Position numbers and translations under genes: made by a program
From: Micromonospora saelicesensis
Lineage (GTDB): Bacteria; Actinomycetota; Actinomycetes; Mycobacteriales; Micromonosporaceae
Assembly: GCF_900091575.1 (NCBI RefSeq)
Contig: NZ_FMCR01000002.1
Location: 775,760-839,759, forward strand
Length of the DNA stretch: 64,000 nucleotides
Direction of reading: 5' to 3'
In this document: positions 50,254-58,856 of the stretch, in pieces
Layout of the letters: every line of letters begins with the position of its first letter
Position numbering within the stretch: position 1 is the stretch's first letter
The notes under the pieces: generated by a model
What the model was told of the DNA's origin: nothing
The model's input: the letters and a program-made list of their open reading frames with translations, nothing else
Databases searched by the model: none

Positions 50254-50664
50254 ATGGACATCACGATTCACACGTGCTCCCTGCCGCACACCGACCCGGA
50301 CGCCTCCCTGGCCTTCTACCGCGACGCCCTCGGCTTCGAGGTCCGTAGCGACGTCGGCCAGGGCACGATGCGTTGGATCACGGTTGGCCCCGCCGACCAG
50401 CCCGGCACGTCCATCCTCCTGGCGCCGCCGGCTGCGGACCCCGGGGCCACCGAGGACGAGCGCCGCACCATCACCGAGATGATGGCCAAGGGCACCTACG
50501 GCTGGATCCTGCTGGCCACGCGGGACCTCGACACCACCTTTGAGAAGGTGCAGGCCGGCGACGCCGAGGTCGTCCAGGAGCCGACCGAGCAGCCGTACGG
50601 CATCCGCGACTGCGCCTTCCGCGATCCCGCCGGCAACCTGGTCCGCATCCAAGAGCTTCGCTGA
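50254..50664 (+). CDS. VOC superfamily (glyoxalase/bleomycin-resistance-like) protein
   Basis: A 136-residue protein with two beta-alpha-beta-beta-beta units. TIHTCSLPHTDPDASLAFYRDALGFEV begins the first unit and CAFRDPAGNLVRIQE ends the second. Metal ligands H and E are possible at TIHT and RIQE. A TAACAT box (50241-50246) is about seven bases from ATG at 50254, so the transcript is probably leaderless; a second ATG nine bases upstream would give three more residues. Function may be glyoxalase-like or a bleomycin-resistance type binding protein. Confidence 0.85.
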   Translation: MDITIHTCSLPHTDPDASLAFYRDALGFEVRSDVGQGTMRWITVGPADQPGTSILLAPPAADPGATEDERRTITEMMAKGTYGWILLATRDLDTTFEKVQAGDAEVVQEPTEQPYGIRDCAFRDPAGNLVRIQELR

Positions 50665-50760
50665 GCCGTCCGGTCCTCGATCTGCGCCGTTCGGGACGCT
50701 GACGAGACCGGTCAGGATTCAAGAAGCGCCGGTCGCCCGGCCGCAAATAGCGTGATCGCC

Positions 50761-51387
50761 ATGACATCCATCGCTTCCGTCACCCTCGACGTGGCCGACC
50801 CTGCGGCCACCCAGCGCTTCTACACCGCCGCATTCGGTCTGGACACGCAGATACGCCTGCGGGCCTCGGACGCACCGACAAGCGGCTTCCGTGGGTTCAC
50901 GCTGGCGCTCACGGTGTCCCAGCCGGCCACCGTCAACGGCCTCATCGGCACCGCCCTGGACGCCGGTGCCACGTCGCTGAAGCCTGCCGCGAAGTCGCTC
51001 TGGGGCTACGGCGGTGTCGTGCAAGCCCCGGACGGGACGATCTGGAAGATCGCGACCTCGGCGAAGAAGGACAGCGGCCCGGCTACCCGGCAGATCGACG
51101 AGATGGTGCTCCTGCTCGGAGTCGCGGACGTGGCTGCGAGCAAGCGCTTCTACGTCGAGCACGGCCTTGCCGTGGCGAAGAGCTTCGGCCGCATGTACGT
51201 CGAGTTCGTTGCCGGGTCCAGCCCCGTGAAGCTGGCGCTGTACCGACGTCGTGCCCTCGCCAAGGACCTCGGCGTCGCCCCCGGCGGGACCGGGTCGCAT
51301 CGACTCACGATCGGCGGCGACGGCGGGCACTTCACCGACCCGGACGGGTTCGCCTGGGAAGCCTCATCGCTGGCGACCGCGAAGTGA
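50761..51387 (+). CDS. VOC superfamily protein (tandem)
   Basis: A 208-residue protein with two fused VOC units (IASVTLDVADPAATQRFYTAAFGL and VLLLGVADVAASKRFYVEHGLAV). The second ends in GGHFTDPDGFAWEASSLAT. TAGCGT at 50748-50753 lies about seven bases from ATG at 50761, so the message appears leaderless; a GTG nine bases upstream overlaps the box. It is followed by a PPOX-type gene 11 bases after its stop, which suggests one operon. Specific activity is unknown. Confidence 0.85.
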   Translation: MTSIASVTLDVADPAATQRFYTAAFGLDTQIRLRASDAPTSGFRGFTLALTVSQPATVNGLIGTALDAGATSLKPAAKSLWGYGGVVQAPDGTIWKIATSAKKDSGPATRQIDEMVLLLGVADVAASKRFYVEHGLAVAKSFGRMYVEFVAGSSPVKLALYRRRALAKDLGVAPGGTGSHRLTIGGDGGHFTDPDGFAWEASSLATAK

Positions 51388-51398
51388 CTGGAGGAAGC

Positions 51399-51854
51399 AT
51401 GACGGACGTTCCGCCGCGTGGGCTTGAGCAGAGGCTTCGGGACACTCGCGCCAGACTGGAGAGCGACATCGACCTCTGGGTCGCGACGGCGGGCTCCCCC
51501 GGGGGCGTACACCTCATCCCTCTCTCGTTCCTCTGGGACGGGACCGCGTTCCTCGTCTCAACGCCGCGCGCCTCGATCACCGGCCGCAACCTGGTGGCCG
51601 ACGGCCGGGTACGACTCAGCCTCGGGCCGACGCGCGACGTCGTCATCGTCGACGGCATCGCCGAGGCGGTGGACATCGCCGACCTCGGCCCGGAGACGGG
51701 TGATGCGTTCGCGACGAAGACGGGCTTCGACCCGAGCGGTCTAGACGAGCCCTACCAGTACTTTCTGATCCGACCGCAGCGCATCCAGGCCTGGCGGGAG
51801 GCGAACGAGCTGAAGGGACGCGTCCTCATGCGTGACGGCCGCTGGCTCGGCTGA
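51399..51854 (+). CDS. Pyridoxamine 5'-phosphate oxidase-like flavin-binding protein
   Basis: A 151-residue split-barrel FMN/F420-binding protein of the PPOX type (ARLESDIDLWVATAGSPGGVHLIPLSFLWDG, then TGRNLVADGRVRLSLGPTRDVVIVDG). Such proteins in actinomycetes are F420H2-dependent reductases or flavin-binding regulators. ATG at 51399 has GGAGGA upstream. It begins 11 bases after the tandem VOC gene's stop. Confidence 0.85.
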   Translation: MTDVPPRGLEQRLRDTRARLESDIDLWVATAGSPGGVHLIPLSFLWDGTAFLVSTPRASITGRNLVADGRVRLSLGPTRDVVIVDGIAEAVDIADLGPETGDAFATKTGFDPSGLDEPYQYFLIRPQRIQAWREANELKGRVLMRDGRWLG

Positions 51855-51939
51855 GCGCGCGATGTACCTGTAGCACCATGATCGGGGCGGGCGGGTGCGT
51901 AACGTGCAGGGGTAAACGTTGTCGCGACGAGGAGACTTC

Positions 51940-52359
51940 ATGTCCAAGCCACCGCTTCCCGAGGCCGCGGTCGCCATGCTCCAGAAGCCGAACCCCGCCG
52001 TCATGACCACCCTTCGCAATGGTGGCCAGCCGGTGTCCGCCGCCACCTGGTACCTGTGGGAGGACGGCCGGATCCTGGTGAACATGGACGAGAGCCGCCG
52101 CCGGCTGGAGCACGTCCGCAACGACCCCCGGGTGTCTCTCACAGTGCTCGACGAGGCCGGCTGGTACACCCACGTCAGCATCATCGGGCACGTCACCGAG
52201 CTGCGCCCCGACGAGGGTCTGGCGGACATCGACCGGCTGTCGAAGCACTACACGGGCAACGCGTACCCGCGCCGGGAACGTGCCCGGGTCAGTGCCCTGA
52301 TCGAGATCGACCGCTGGCACGGTTGGGGCGCGCAGAAGGACAACAACCAGGTCGGCTGA
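51940..52359 (+). CDS. PPOX class F420-dependent oxidoreductase-like protein
   Basis: A 139-residue split-barrel protein, a second PPOX-type gene in this block. Signature NPAVMTTLRNGGQPVSAATWYLWEDGRILVNMDESRRRLEHVRNDPRVSLTV matches deazaflavin-dependent members of the family. GAGGAG precedes the ATG at 51940. It is 85 bases after the other PPOX gene. The substrate is unknown. Confidence 0.87.
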   Translation: MSKPPLPEAAVAMLQKPNPAVMTTLRNGGQPVSAATWYLWEDGRILVNMDESRRRLEHVRNDPRVSLTVLDEAGWYTHVSIIGHVTELRPDEGLADIDRLSKHYTGNAYPRRERARVSALIEIDRWHGWGAQKDNNQVG

Positions 52360-52371
52360 CCGTTGCGGTCC

Positions 52372-52410
52372 GCCCTGTCGCCTCGACGGTTGCCCTCGGG
52401 GCGACAGGGC
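52372..52410. terminator. Bidirectional hairpin between PPOX and transporter genes
   Basis: Perfect 11-bp stem GCCCTGTCGCC (52372-52382 with 52400-52410) lies between the convergent PPOX and bile-acid-symporter family genes and can serve both. Confidence 0.8.
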
Positions 52411-52418
52411 ACCGGCCG

Positions 52419-53303
52419 TCAGGGCGTCAGGGCGGTGGTGGACCGGGCGCCGACGCGGGTCACCAGGTAGCCGAAGGCCGCCGCGGTGAAGAACATGACG
52501 ATGCCGTAGACGGCGCCCGGGATCGCCATCTGGGTGCTGTTGAGCAGCGCCGGGCTGAGCGCGATCGTGATGGCCAGGGTGCTGTTGTGGATGCCGATCT
52601 CGAAGCCAGCCGCCGTCGCGGCGCTCCGGTCGACACCGGCGAGGCGCGGCACCCCGTACCCGATGGCGAGGCTGAGCAGGTTGAAGGCGAGCACGGCCAG
52701 GCCGACCGAGACGAAGTAGTCGGCGATGTTCTCCCGCTCGCCGAGCACCGCGCCGGCGATCACCGCGACGAGTACGACGACGGAGAGGATCCGGACCGGG
52801 CGGTTCAGCCGCTCGGCCAGGTGCGGCATCCGCGCCCGGATGAGCATGCCGATCGCGACCGGAACGAGCACGATGGCGAAGACCTGGAGCACCTTGTCGA
52901 ACTGTAGGCCGATGCTCCTGCCGTCGGGCAGGAAGTACGCCGCCGACAGGTTGACCAGGATCGGCAGGGTGAACACGGCGAGCACCGAGTTGATGGCGGT
53001 CAGGGTGATGTTCAGGGCCACGTGCCCGCCGAACAGATGGCTGTAGAGGTTGGCCGTGGTGCCGCCCGGGGACGCGGCCAGCAGCATCATGCCGACGGCC
53101 AGCTCGGGTGCCAGGTCGAACGCGAGGACGAGGCAGAAGCAGAGCGCTGGCAGCACCAGCACCTGGCACACCAGGGCGATGACGGCGGCGCGTGGATGCT
53201 GGGCCACCCGGCGGAAGTCCGCCATGGTCAGTCCGAGACCCAGACCGAGCATGATGATGCCGAGGGCGATGGGCAGGCCGATCAGAGTCAGGGCGGAGTC
53301 CAT
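52419..53303 (-). CDS. Bile acid:sodium symporter family (SBF) transporter
   Basis: A 294-residue membrane protein with nine to ten helices. LLAASPGGTTANLYSHLFGGHVALNITLTAINS is the conserved SBF (bile acid:Na+ symporter / BASS) core, and GFEIGIHNSTLAITIAL is the second half-repeat. In bacteria these carry organic anions such as pantoate, pyruvate-like acids or arsenite-related substrates. It is followed by a hairpin terminator; a GTTACC/GGTAAC palindrome sits upstream. Confidence 0.9.
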   Translation of the reverse strand: MDSALTLIGLPIALGIIMLGLGLGLTMADFRRVAQHPRAAVIALVCQVLVLPALCFCLVLAFDLAPELAVGMMLLAASPGGTTANLYSHLFGGHVALNITLTAINSVLAVFTLPILVNLSAAYFLPDGRSIGLQFDKVLQVFAIVLVPVAIGMLIRARMPHLAERLNRPVRILSVVVLVAVIAGAVLGERENIADYFVSVGLAVLAFNLLSLAIGYGVPRLAGVDRSAATAAGFEIGIHNSTLAITIALSPALLNSTQMAIPGAVYGIVMFFTAAAFGYLVTRVGARSTTALTP

Positions 53304-53314
53304 GGCACAACATC

Positions 53315-53330
53315 GTTACCACCGGGTAAC
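53315..53330. promoter_or_regulatory. GTTACC-n4-GGTAAC palindrome upstream of the SBF transporter gene
   Basis: A perfect six-base inverted repeat (GTTACCACCGGGTAAC) lies 12 bases upstream of the transporter start, where a repressor would block initiation. Its binding protein is not in the window. Confidence 0.35.
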
Positions 53331-53448
53331 GCCGCAACAATCCCCCATGTGGCTGGACGCTCTTGACCCCGGACTGTGATCGGCTTAACTTCATCAATCA
53401 GATAAGTCTCTTTACTAATTCTGCTTGATGCCTCGTGGGAGTGTGCCG

Positions 53449-54792
53449 ATGCGACCATTCCGCCACCGCCGTCTCACCGCCGTGGTCACCCTGGCGGCCC
53501 TGCTGTTCACCGCCGCCCCGCCCAGCGCCGCCAGCGCGGGCGACAACCAGCAGCACCGCACCGGTTACCACCGGGTCGGCTACTTCACCCAGTGGGGCAT
53601 CTACGGCCGGGCCTTCCCGGTCAAGAAGCTCGAAACCTCCGGGGCGGCGAGCCGCCTCACCCACCTCAACTACGCCTTCGGCAACGTCAGCGAGGACGGC
53701 CGCTGCTACGTGGACGGTGGGCCGGGCGAGGGCGACGCCTGGGCCGACTACCAGCGTCCCGTCCCGGCCGAGGAGAGCGTCGACGGCGTCGCCGACGCAC
53801 CGGGCCAGGCGCTCAACGGCAACTTCGGCCAGCTCGCCAAGCTCAAGGCCAAGCACCCCAAACTGAAGGTGCTGATCTCGCTGGGCGGCTGGAGCTGGTC
53901 GACGTACTTCTCGAACGCGGCCCGCACGGACGCCTCCCGCAAGGCCTTCGTCACGTCCTGCATCGACCTCTACCTCAAGGGAAACCTGCCCGGCGGTGAC
54001 GGCGCCGCCGGTGGCCCGGGTGCCGGGGCCGGCGTCTTCGACGGCATCGACCTCGACTGGGAGTGGCCCAACTGGGAGGGTGAGCCCGGCAACGTCATCC
54101 GCCCGGAGGACCGGGAGAACTTCACCAAACTCCTCGCCGAGTTCCGCCGGCAGCTCGACGCGTACGGGCGCACGACCCGCGCGCACCACCCGCTGACCGC
54201 GTTCCTGCCGGCCAGCCCGGCCACCATGGACGCCGGCTACGAGGGCCGCAAGATCTTCAAGTACCTGGACTTCGCCACCGTGCAGGGGTACGACTTCCAC
54301 GGCGGCTGGGATGCGCGGGCCAACCAGCAGTCGGCGCTACGCGTCCCGGCGGGTGCCCCGGACAACCCGGACTTCTCCGTCGAGGTGGCCATCGACGGGT
54401 GGATCGCCCGTGGCGCGCCGCGGGACAAGCTCGTGCTCGGCATCCCCTACTACGGTCGCGGCTGGACCGGCATCACCGGCGGCGGCAACGGCCTGTTCCA
54501 GCCGGCCACCGGGCCCGCTCCGGCGACGTTCGAGGCCGGGTACGAGGACTACAAGTTGCTGAAGACCCTGGCCGGTAACGGCTACACAGTGCACCGCGAC
54601 CTGCGCGCCGGGCACGCCTGGTTGTTCGACGGTACGACGTTGTGGACGTACGACGACCCGGCGGTCGTGATGCAGAAGATGCTCTACATCCGACGGGCCG
54701 GCCTGGCCGGCGCCATGATCTGGTCGCTCGACGGCGACGACGACAACGCCACCCTGACCAAGACGATCGGCCTCGGCCTGACCACCTGGTAG
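53449..54792 (+). CDS. Secreted GH18 chitinase
   Basis: A 447-residue secreted chitinase. A Sec signal (about 1-33) leads to a GH18 domain with SxGG (LISLGGWSWS) and the catalytic DxxDxDxE in DGIDLDWEWP with E205 as acid. The insertion domain and the terminal MIWSLDGDD strand are typical of subfamily A. It degrades chitin to chito-oligosaccharides. ATG at 53449 is chosen because GGGAG lies eight bases before it and it begins at the signal peptide; two ATGs upstream lack that site. An AT-rich promoter precedes it. No CBM is fused. Confidence 0.92.
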   Translation: MRPFRHRRLTAVVTLAALLFTAAPPSAASAGDNQQHRTGYHRVGYFTQWGIYGRAFPVKKLETSGAASRLTHLNYAFGNVSEDGRCYVDGGPGEGDAWADYQRPVPAEESVDGVADAPGQALNGNFGQLAKLKAKHPKLKVLISLGGWSWSTYFSNAARTDASRKAFVTSCIDLYLKGNLPGGDGAAGGPGAGAGVFDGIDLDWEWPNWEGEPGNVIRPEDRENFTKLLAEFRRQLDAYGRTTRAHHPLTAFLPASPATMDAGYEGRKIFKYLDFATVQGYDFHGGWDARANQQSALRVPAGAPDNPDFSVEVAIDGWIARGAPRDKLVLGIPYYGRGWTGITGGGNGLFQPATGPAPATFEAGYEDYKLLKTLAGNGYTVHRDLRAGHAWLFDGTTLWTYDDPAVVMQKMLYIRRAGLAGAMIWSLDGDDDNATLTKTIGLGLTTW

Positions 54793-54809
54793 CCGTACCT
54801 GCGCCACCC

Positions 54810-54847
54810 GGCCCGCCGCCGGCCGACTCCTCGGCTGGCGGCGGGCC
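54810..54847. terminator. Bidirectional hairpin between chitinase and EACC1 genes
   Basis: A perfect 11-bp GC stem (GGCCCGCCGCC at 54810-54820 with 54837-54847), continued inward by GGCCG/CGGCT pairing, lies between convergent genes. Confidence 0.75.
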
Positions 54848-54849
54848 GT

Positions 54850-55215
54850 TCACCGCTGTGCGGGTGTCACCGCGCGCACAGCGGCCTCGATGAGCGCTGT
54901 CACCTGGTCCATGTCCCGAGCCCGGTGCACGTCCACCTCGGCCGACCATCCGTCGGGCCGGGTGAGTCGCACCGTCACATCGTCGCGGCGGTGGGTCAGC
55001 CAACCGGCGATCGCCTGCACCAGCACCATGGCGGTGCCCGCGTCGCTGGCCGCCACCAGCAGGACGTCAGTGGTGTCCGCCGACGTCCCGTCGGTGGACG
55101 TCGTGGTCACCCCCTCCCGCAGCCGATCCTCAGCGCGCAGCCAGGACGCCAGCGAACGCCGAGCATCGGCGGACGGAAGATCCGGATGGACCGAGAGCGT
55201 GATCATCTCCGGCAC
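54850..55215 (-). CDS. Effector-associated constant component EACC1-like protein
   Basis: A 121-residue protein resembling EACC1, a small adaptor from predicted effector-associated conflict systems in actinomycetes. The pattern VHPDLPSADARRSLASWLRAEDRL, then VLLVAASDAGTAMVLVQAIAGWL and a C-terminal GWSAEVDVHRARDMDQVTALIEAAV fits that family. GTG at 55215 is supported by GGGAGG seven bases upstream; an ATG nine bases later is possible. Usually EACC1 lies beside a protease, caspase-like or NTPase effector; here the only close partner is the secreted M14 peptidase gene, divergent and unrelated in compartment, so this is an orphan copy or its partner lies elsewhere. Confidence 0.75.
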   Translation of the reverse strand: MPEMITLSVHPDLPSADARRSLASWLRAEDRLREGVTTTSTDGTSADTTDVLLVAASDAGTAMVLVQAIAGWLTHRRDDVTVRLTRPDGWSAEVDVHRARDMDQVTALIEAAVRAVTPAQR

Positions 55216-55381
55216 GTCTCCTCCTCCCAGACGACGACAAGCCCACGCCACCATCCTGCCAGTCCGCGTCGGAACCGGCACGCCGAGTAGTCGGCAATAT
55301 CGATCAACCCTTGACCGTCGTATCGGCTGTTCATAGGCTCCGGCCACTGCGAGGTTGTTCCCGAGAAGGGAAACACGACTC

Positions 55382-58186
55382 ATGGCCCCATCGACACGTC
55401 CGTTCCGGATGGTCCCCGCCAGGCGGCTGGCGAGTGCCGCCACGATCGCCCTCCTGCTCGGCATGGTCCCCCTGCTCGGCGGCACATCGGCCGCGAGCGC
55501 CGCCCCACCCTCCCGGTGCAGCGACGACCCGACCGCCCGGTTGGGCACGGTGCCCACTCCGGAGAACGTGCTCGGCTTCCCGCTCGGCGCCGGGCAGGAG
55601 CGGGTCGTCACCAACGACGAGGTCCGGACCTACCTCGGGGCCGTCGATCGCGCCTCCAACCGGGTCGTCACCGGCGTGATGACCACCAGCGTGCTCGGCC
55701 AGCCGTTGCCGTACGCGGTGGTGTCCAACGAACGCCACGTGCGGCCCGCCGCGCTCCGCGAGATCGCCGACGACGTCCGCGACCTGCGCGACCCACGCCG
55801 GACCAGCGCGCGAACGGCCGCCCGGACGGCGAAGGACAGCCCGGCCATCGTCTGGGTCACCGCGAACGTGCACGGCGGCGAGAAGAGCGGCGCCGACGCG
55901 GCGCTCAAGACGCTGTACGAGTTGGCGGCGGGCCTGTCCTGCGCGGTCGCCCAGCGCAACGACAACCTGGTCACCATCATCGTTCCCACCCAGAACCCCG
56001 ACGGCCGCGACGCGACCCGCCGGCAGAACGAGTTCGGCTTCGACCTGAACCGGGACTGGTTCGCCCGCACCCAGCAGGAGACCGACGGCAAGCTCGAACT
56101 GCTGCGCCGCTACCCGCCGCAGGTGTTCATCGACGCGCACGAGATGGGCGGCCGGCAGTACTTCTTCCCACCCAACGCCGACCCGATCCACCACGAGATC
56201 GCCGGTGAGGCGGTGGACTGGATCAACCGCATCGGCGAGGCCAACAAGGCCGGCTTCGGCTTCAACGGCGCCTGCGACGACACCGCCTTCACCGAGTGCT
56301 ACTTCAACTACGACACGTACGACATGTTCTTCATGGGCTACGGCGACACGGTGCCGACCACCGGCTTCGGCGCGGCCGGCATGACGTACGAGAAGGGCAG
56401 CGCGTCGGCAGTGGCCGACCGGGTCCAGCAGCAGTTCCACACCCAGTGGTCGACGCTCGGCTGGGCCGCCGCGAACAAGCGCGAGGTGCTGGACGGCTAC
56501 TTCGACATCTGGACCGACGCGCTCGCCCAGGGCAGGGCGGGCACCCTCGAACCGAACGAGGTGGTGCAGCCCACCAACGAGGTCCAGTTCCCGGTGCCGG
56601 ACCTCACCATCCGCTCGTACTTCCTGCTGCCCGACCGGCAGCTCGCCGACGTCCGCCAACTCGTCGAGCGGCTGCGCCGGATGGACGTCGAGGTGTACGA
56701 GGTGCAGAAGGCGACCCGGGTGCCCACCGCGCGGGTCTTCGGTGGGCGCAGCGCCACCAACGTGACAGTGCCCAAGGGCGCGTACTGGATCCCGATGGAC
56801 CAGCCGCAGAAGCACTGGATCCAGGCCATCATGGGCGAGGACCCGTACGTCCCGTTCCCGTACTTCTACGACGTGTCGTCCTGGAGCAACCCGCTGCTGA
56901 TGGGCATCAACACCATCTACACCGGAGACACCGTCCGGCCGAGGGCCGAACTGGTGCGCAAGGTCTCCGGCGGTCGCACCGGTGCGGCGTGGCCCTGGGG
57001 CTCGTACACGTACCCCCTCGACTCGGCCGCCGCCGCGGAGTTCACCTTCAGCCTGCTCGGCCGTGGCGTACCCCTGGTCCGTGACCTCACGACCAGCACT
57101 GTCGCCATCCCGGCCGCCACTGTGAGCCGGACTGTGGACGGGCTGGCCGAATCCCTCGGGGTCAGCCTCACCCCGGGCGGTCGGCCCTCCGGCACCCGCC
57201 TCGACCTGCCCGACGTAGGGCTGTTCCAGGGCACCGGCATCTCCACCACCTCCGGCTCGCACGGCGAGGCCCGCTACGTGCTCGGCAAGCGGTGGGGCCT
57301 CGACCTCACACCGGTCACCACTGCCGACATCAACGACAACACCGAGGCGTTCACCGGGCGTACCGTGCTGCTGGTGCCGGACGGCAGCAGCGCCACCGGC
57401 GGTCTGACCGCCACCGGGCAGGCCAACCTGCGCGACTGGATCGGCCAGGGCCACACGTACCTCGGGCTGCGCAACGAGGGCACCCGGGTGGCCCGGGCCG
57501 CCGGGCTGACCTCGACCACGGAGAAGACCAAGCCGGCGGACTACCTGGTGATCGGCTCGCACCTGCGCGTCGACGTCGACGAGGACAGCCCGGTGGCGCT
57601 GGGTCGCCCGGCGGAGGACTTCGAGTTCAACAACAGCGACCCGATCCTCACCCCGAGCACCACCGGGACGAACGTGCTCACCTACCCGACTGGTGAGACC
57701 TTCTGGGCCAACGGTTTCACCGTCGGGGCGGAGACGCTGAAGGGCACCGCAGCCGTCGTCGACGAGCCGACCGGCGCCGGTCGGGCGGTGCTGTTCGCGT
57801 TCAATCCGCTCTTCCGCGCGTACAACGAGAATGGTCTGCACCTGGTCGCCAACGCGCTGCTCTACCCGGCGACCACCGCGCCCGACGCCCGGCGTCCGGC
57901 CGGCGTCGACGCGGCGCGCGCCAGCGCCGCCGCCGCGCCGGTACCACCGGACCTGGGCGGCGGCTGGCGGCCGATCACCATCCAGGTGGCGGCCGGCGAC
58001 CTGGCCCGCACCCGGGCGATCGTCGAACGCTTCACCGCCGACGCGCAGGCGTCCGAGAAGGACGGCTCGGCGTACGTCGTGATCCCGAACCCGCAGGGAC
58101 TCCAGGTGGACGAGCACCCGTTCGCGCGTGATCTGGTACGCGCGCTGAATGCCGCCAAGGTGCCACTGCGGTCGGTGGTGGGCTGA
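55382..58186 (+). CDS. Secreted M14 zinc carboxypeptidase
   Basis: A 934-residue secreted protease. A signal peptide (about 1-40) and an M14 domain with zinc ligands H164 and E167 (VHGGEKSG) and H253 (FIDAHEMGG) precede a long C-terminal region (about 400-930) with DJ-1/glutamine-amidotransferase-like alpha/beta sheets (GRTVLLVPDGSSATGG, YLGLRNEGTR). GAGAAGGGA lies before the ATG at 55382; a TTG 27 bases upstream would have no site. It likely trims C-terminal residues from extracellular peptides, complementing the S8 and S15 enzymes. A GC hairpin follows. Confidence 0.92.
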   Translation: MAPSTRPFRMVPARRLASAATIALLLGMVPLLGGTSAASAAPPSRCSDDPTARLGTVPTPENVLGFPLGAGQERVVTNDEVRTYLGAVDRASNRVVTGVMTTSVLGQPLPYAVVSNERHVRPAALREIADDVRDLRDPRRTSARTAARTAKDSPAIVWVTANVHGGEKSGADAALKTLYELAAGLSCAVAQRNDNLVTIIVPTQNPDGRDATRRQNEFGFDLNRDWFARTQQETDGKLELLRRYPPQVFIDAHEMGGRQYFFPPNADPIHHEIAGEAVDWINRIGEANKAGFGFNGACDDTAFTECYFNYDTYDMFFMGYGDTVPTTGFGAAGMTYEKGSASAVADRVQQQFHTQWSTLGWAAANKREVLDGYFDIWTDALAQGRAGTLEPNEVVQPTNEVQFPVPDLTIRSYFLLPDRQLADVRQLVERLRRMDVEVYEVQKATRVPTARVFGGRSATNVTVPKGAYWIPMDQPQKHWIQAIMGEDPYVPFPYFYDVSSWSNPLLMGINTIYTGDTVRPRAELVRKVSGGRTGAAWPWGSYTYPLDSAAAAEFTFSLLGRGVPLVRDLTTSTVAIPAATVSRTVDGLAESLGVSLTPGGRPSGTRLDLPDVGLFQGTGISTTSGSHGEARYVLGKRWGLDLTPVTTADINDNTEAFTGRTVLLVPDGSSATGGLTATGQANLRDWIGQGHTYLGLRNEGTRVARAAGLTSTTEKTKPADYLVIGSHLRVDVDEDSPVALGRPAEDFEFNNSDPILTPSTTGTNVLTYPTGETFWANGFTVGAETLKGTAAVVDEPTGAGRAVLFAFNPLFRAYNENGLHLVANALLYPATTAPDARRPAGVDAARASAAAAPVPPDLGGGWRPITIQVAAGDLARTRAIVERFTADAQASEKDGSAYVVIPNPQGLQVDEHPFARDLVRALNAAKVPLRSVVG

Positions 58187-58200
58187 CGGACCCCGCACAG

Positions 58201-58238
58201 CGAAGCGCCCGTCCCCTCGACTGGGGGCGGGCGCTTCG
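58201..58238 (+). terminator. GC-rich hairpin terminator after the M14 gene
   Basis: Perfect 11-bp arms CGAAGCGCCCG (58201-58211 with 58228-58238) extended by CCCC/GGGG pairing near the loop, 15 bases past the stop. Confidence 0.85.
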
Positions 58239-58344
58239 GCGCGTTCGGGGATCGGCTACGACCGCTGGGCGACCTCAGTGACAACGACGCTGTTGGCGGG
58301 AGGACCCCGAAACGTGGCGGCCGCGTTCGTACCGGAACCCGTGT

Positions 58345-58393
58345 AGATCTTGGACAGTTTCCGTTATGGCGGAACGGAAACTGTCCAAGATCT
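58345..58393. repeat. Perfect 21-bp palindrome with seven-base loop
   Basis: AGATCTTGGACAGTTTCCGTT at 58345-58365 pairs exactly with its reverse complement at 58373-58393; the loop is ATGGCGG. It is independent of the terminator at 58201-58238 and abuts a headless coding fragment. The A/T content of its arms is far from that of flanking genes. It looks like a REP-type or miniature mobile element. Confidence 0.75.
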
Positions 58394-58445
58394 GGGGGTG
58401 AGGCGGCGCTCATCGGCGGAAGGCGAAGGCGCACCCGGCGGTGGC

Positions 58446-58697
58446 ATGAACGACGACTACTTCGTCGTGTCGGACACGTGCGCGAATGGTGACGGAGTCC
58501 TGGGTCGCGTCTACGTCAATGGCGTCCTGATCGGCACCCGGTACAACGGCGGCGGATCCGGGTCGTCGGTCATCTGGGATCCGGCTCAGGTCTACGCGAA
58601 CGACGTGGTCCGGATGGATATCTGCACGGCGAACGGCCCGGAAGACTACTTGGGCTACCCCTGCGCCAGCAGGACCTTCCGCAGCGTGGACGGCTGA
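58446..58697 (+). pseudogene. C-terminal fragment of a small secreted protein, N-terminus lost
   Basis: An 83-residue frame (MNDDYFVVSDTCANGDGVLGRVYVNG ... DYLGYPCASRTFRSVDG) with the composition and paired cysteines of small extracellular proteins, yet lacking a signal peptide and a ribosome-binding site. The in-frame sequence before the Met (GEGAPGGG) reads like the linker of a larger protein, and the perfect palindrome at 58345-58393 sits just upstream. The likely history is loss of the 5' end near a repeat insertion. It might still be an expressed small protein. Confidence 0.5.
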
Positions 58698-58856
58698 CGG
58701 TAGCCGGAGGGCGGGCACCGGATGTGACAGTGCCCGCCCGCGGGTCGGCTAGCGGACATCCACCGGGCCGGATCACGACAGCGCTCCCGGCACCCGTCGG
58801 CGCAGGCTGGCCGGGATCTGTGCCGACCGGCGGCACCCGGAGGAGGCGTACGGCCC

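Noticed and set aside
55331..58198. A 955-residue minus-strand frame opposite the M14 peptidase gene
   Set aside because: Low-complexity Arg/Gly/Val-rich translation without motifs; the plus-strand gene has the zinc-ligand motifs and a signal peptide.
58149..58346. A short frame ending GYDRWATSVTTTLLAGG that recalls cell-wall-binding repeats
   Set aside because: It overlaps the end of the M14 gene and the terminator, and only one weak repeat-like stretch is present.
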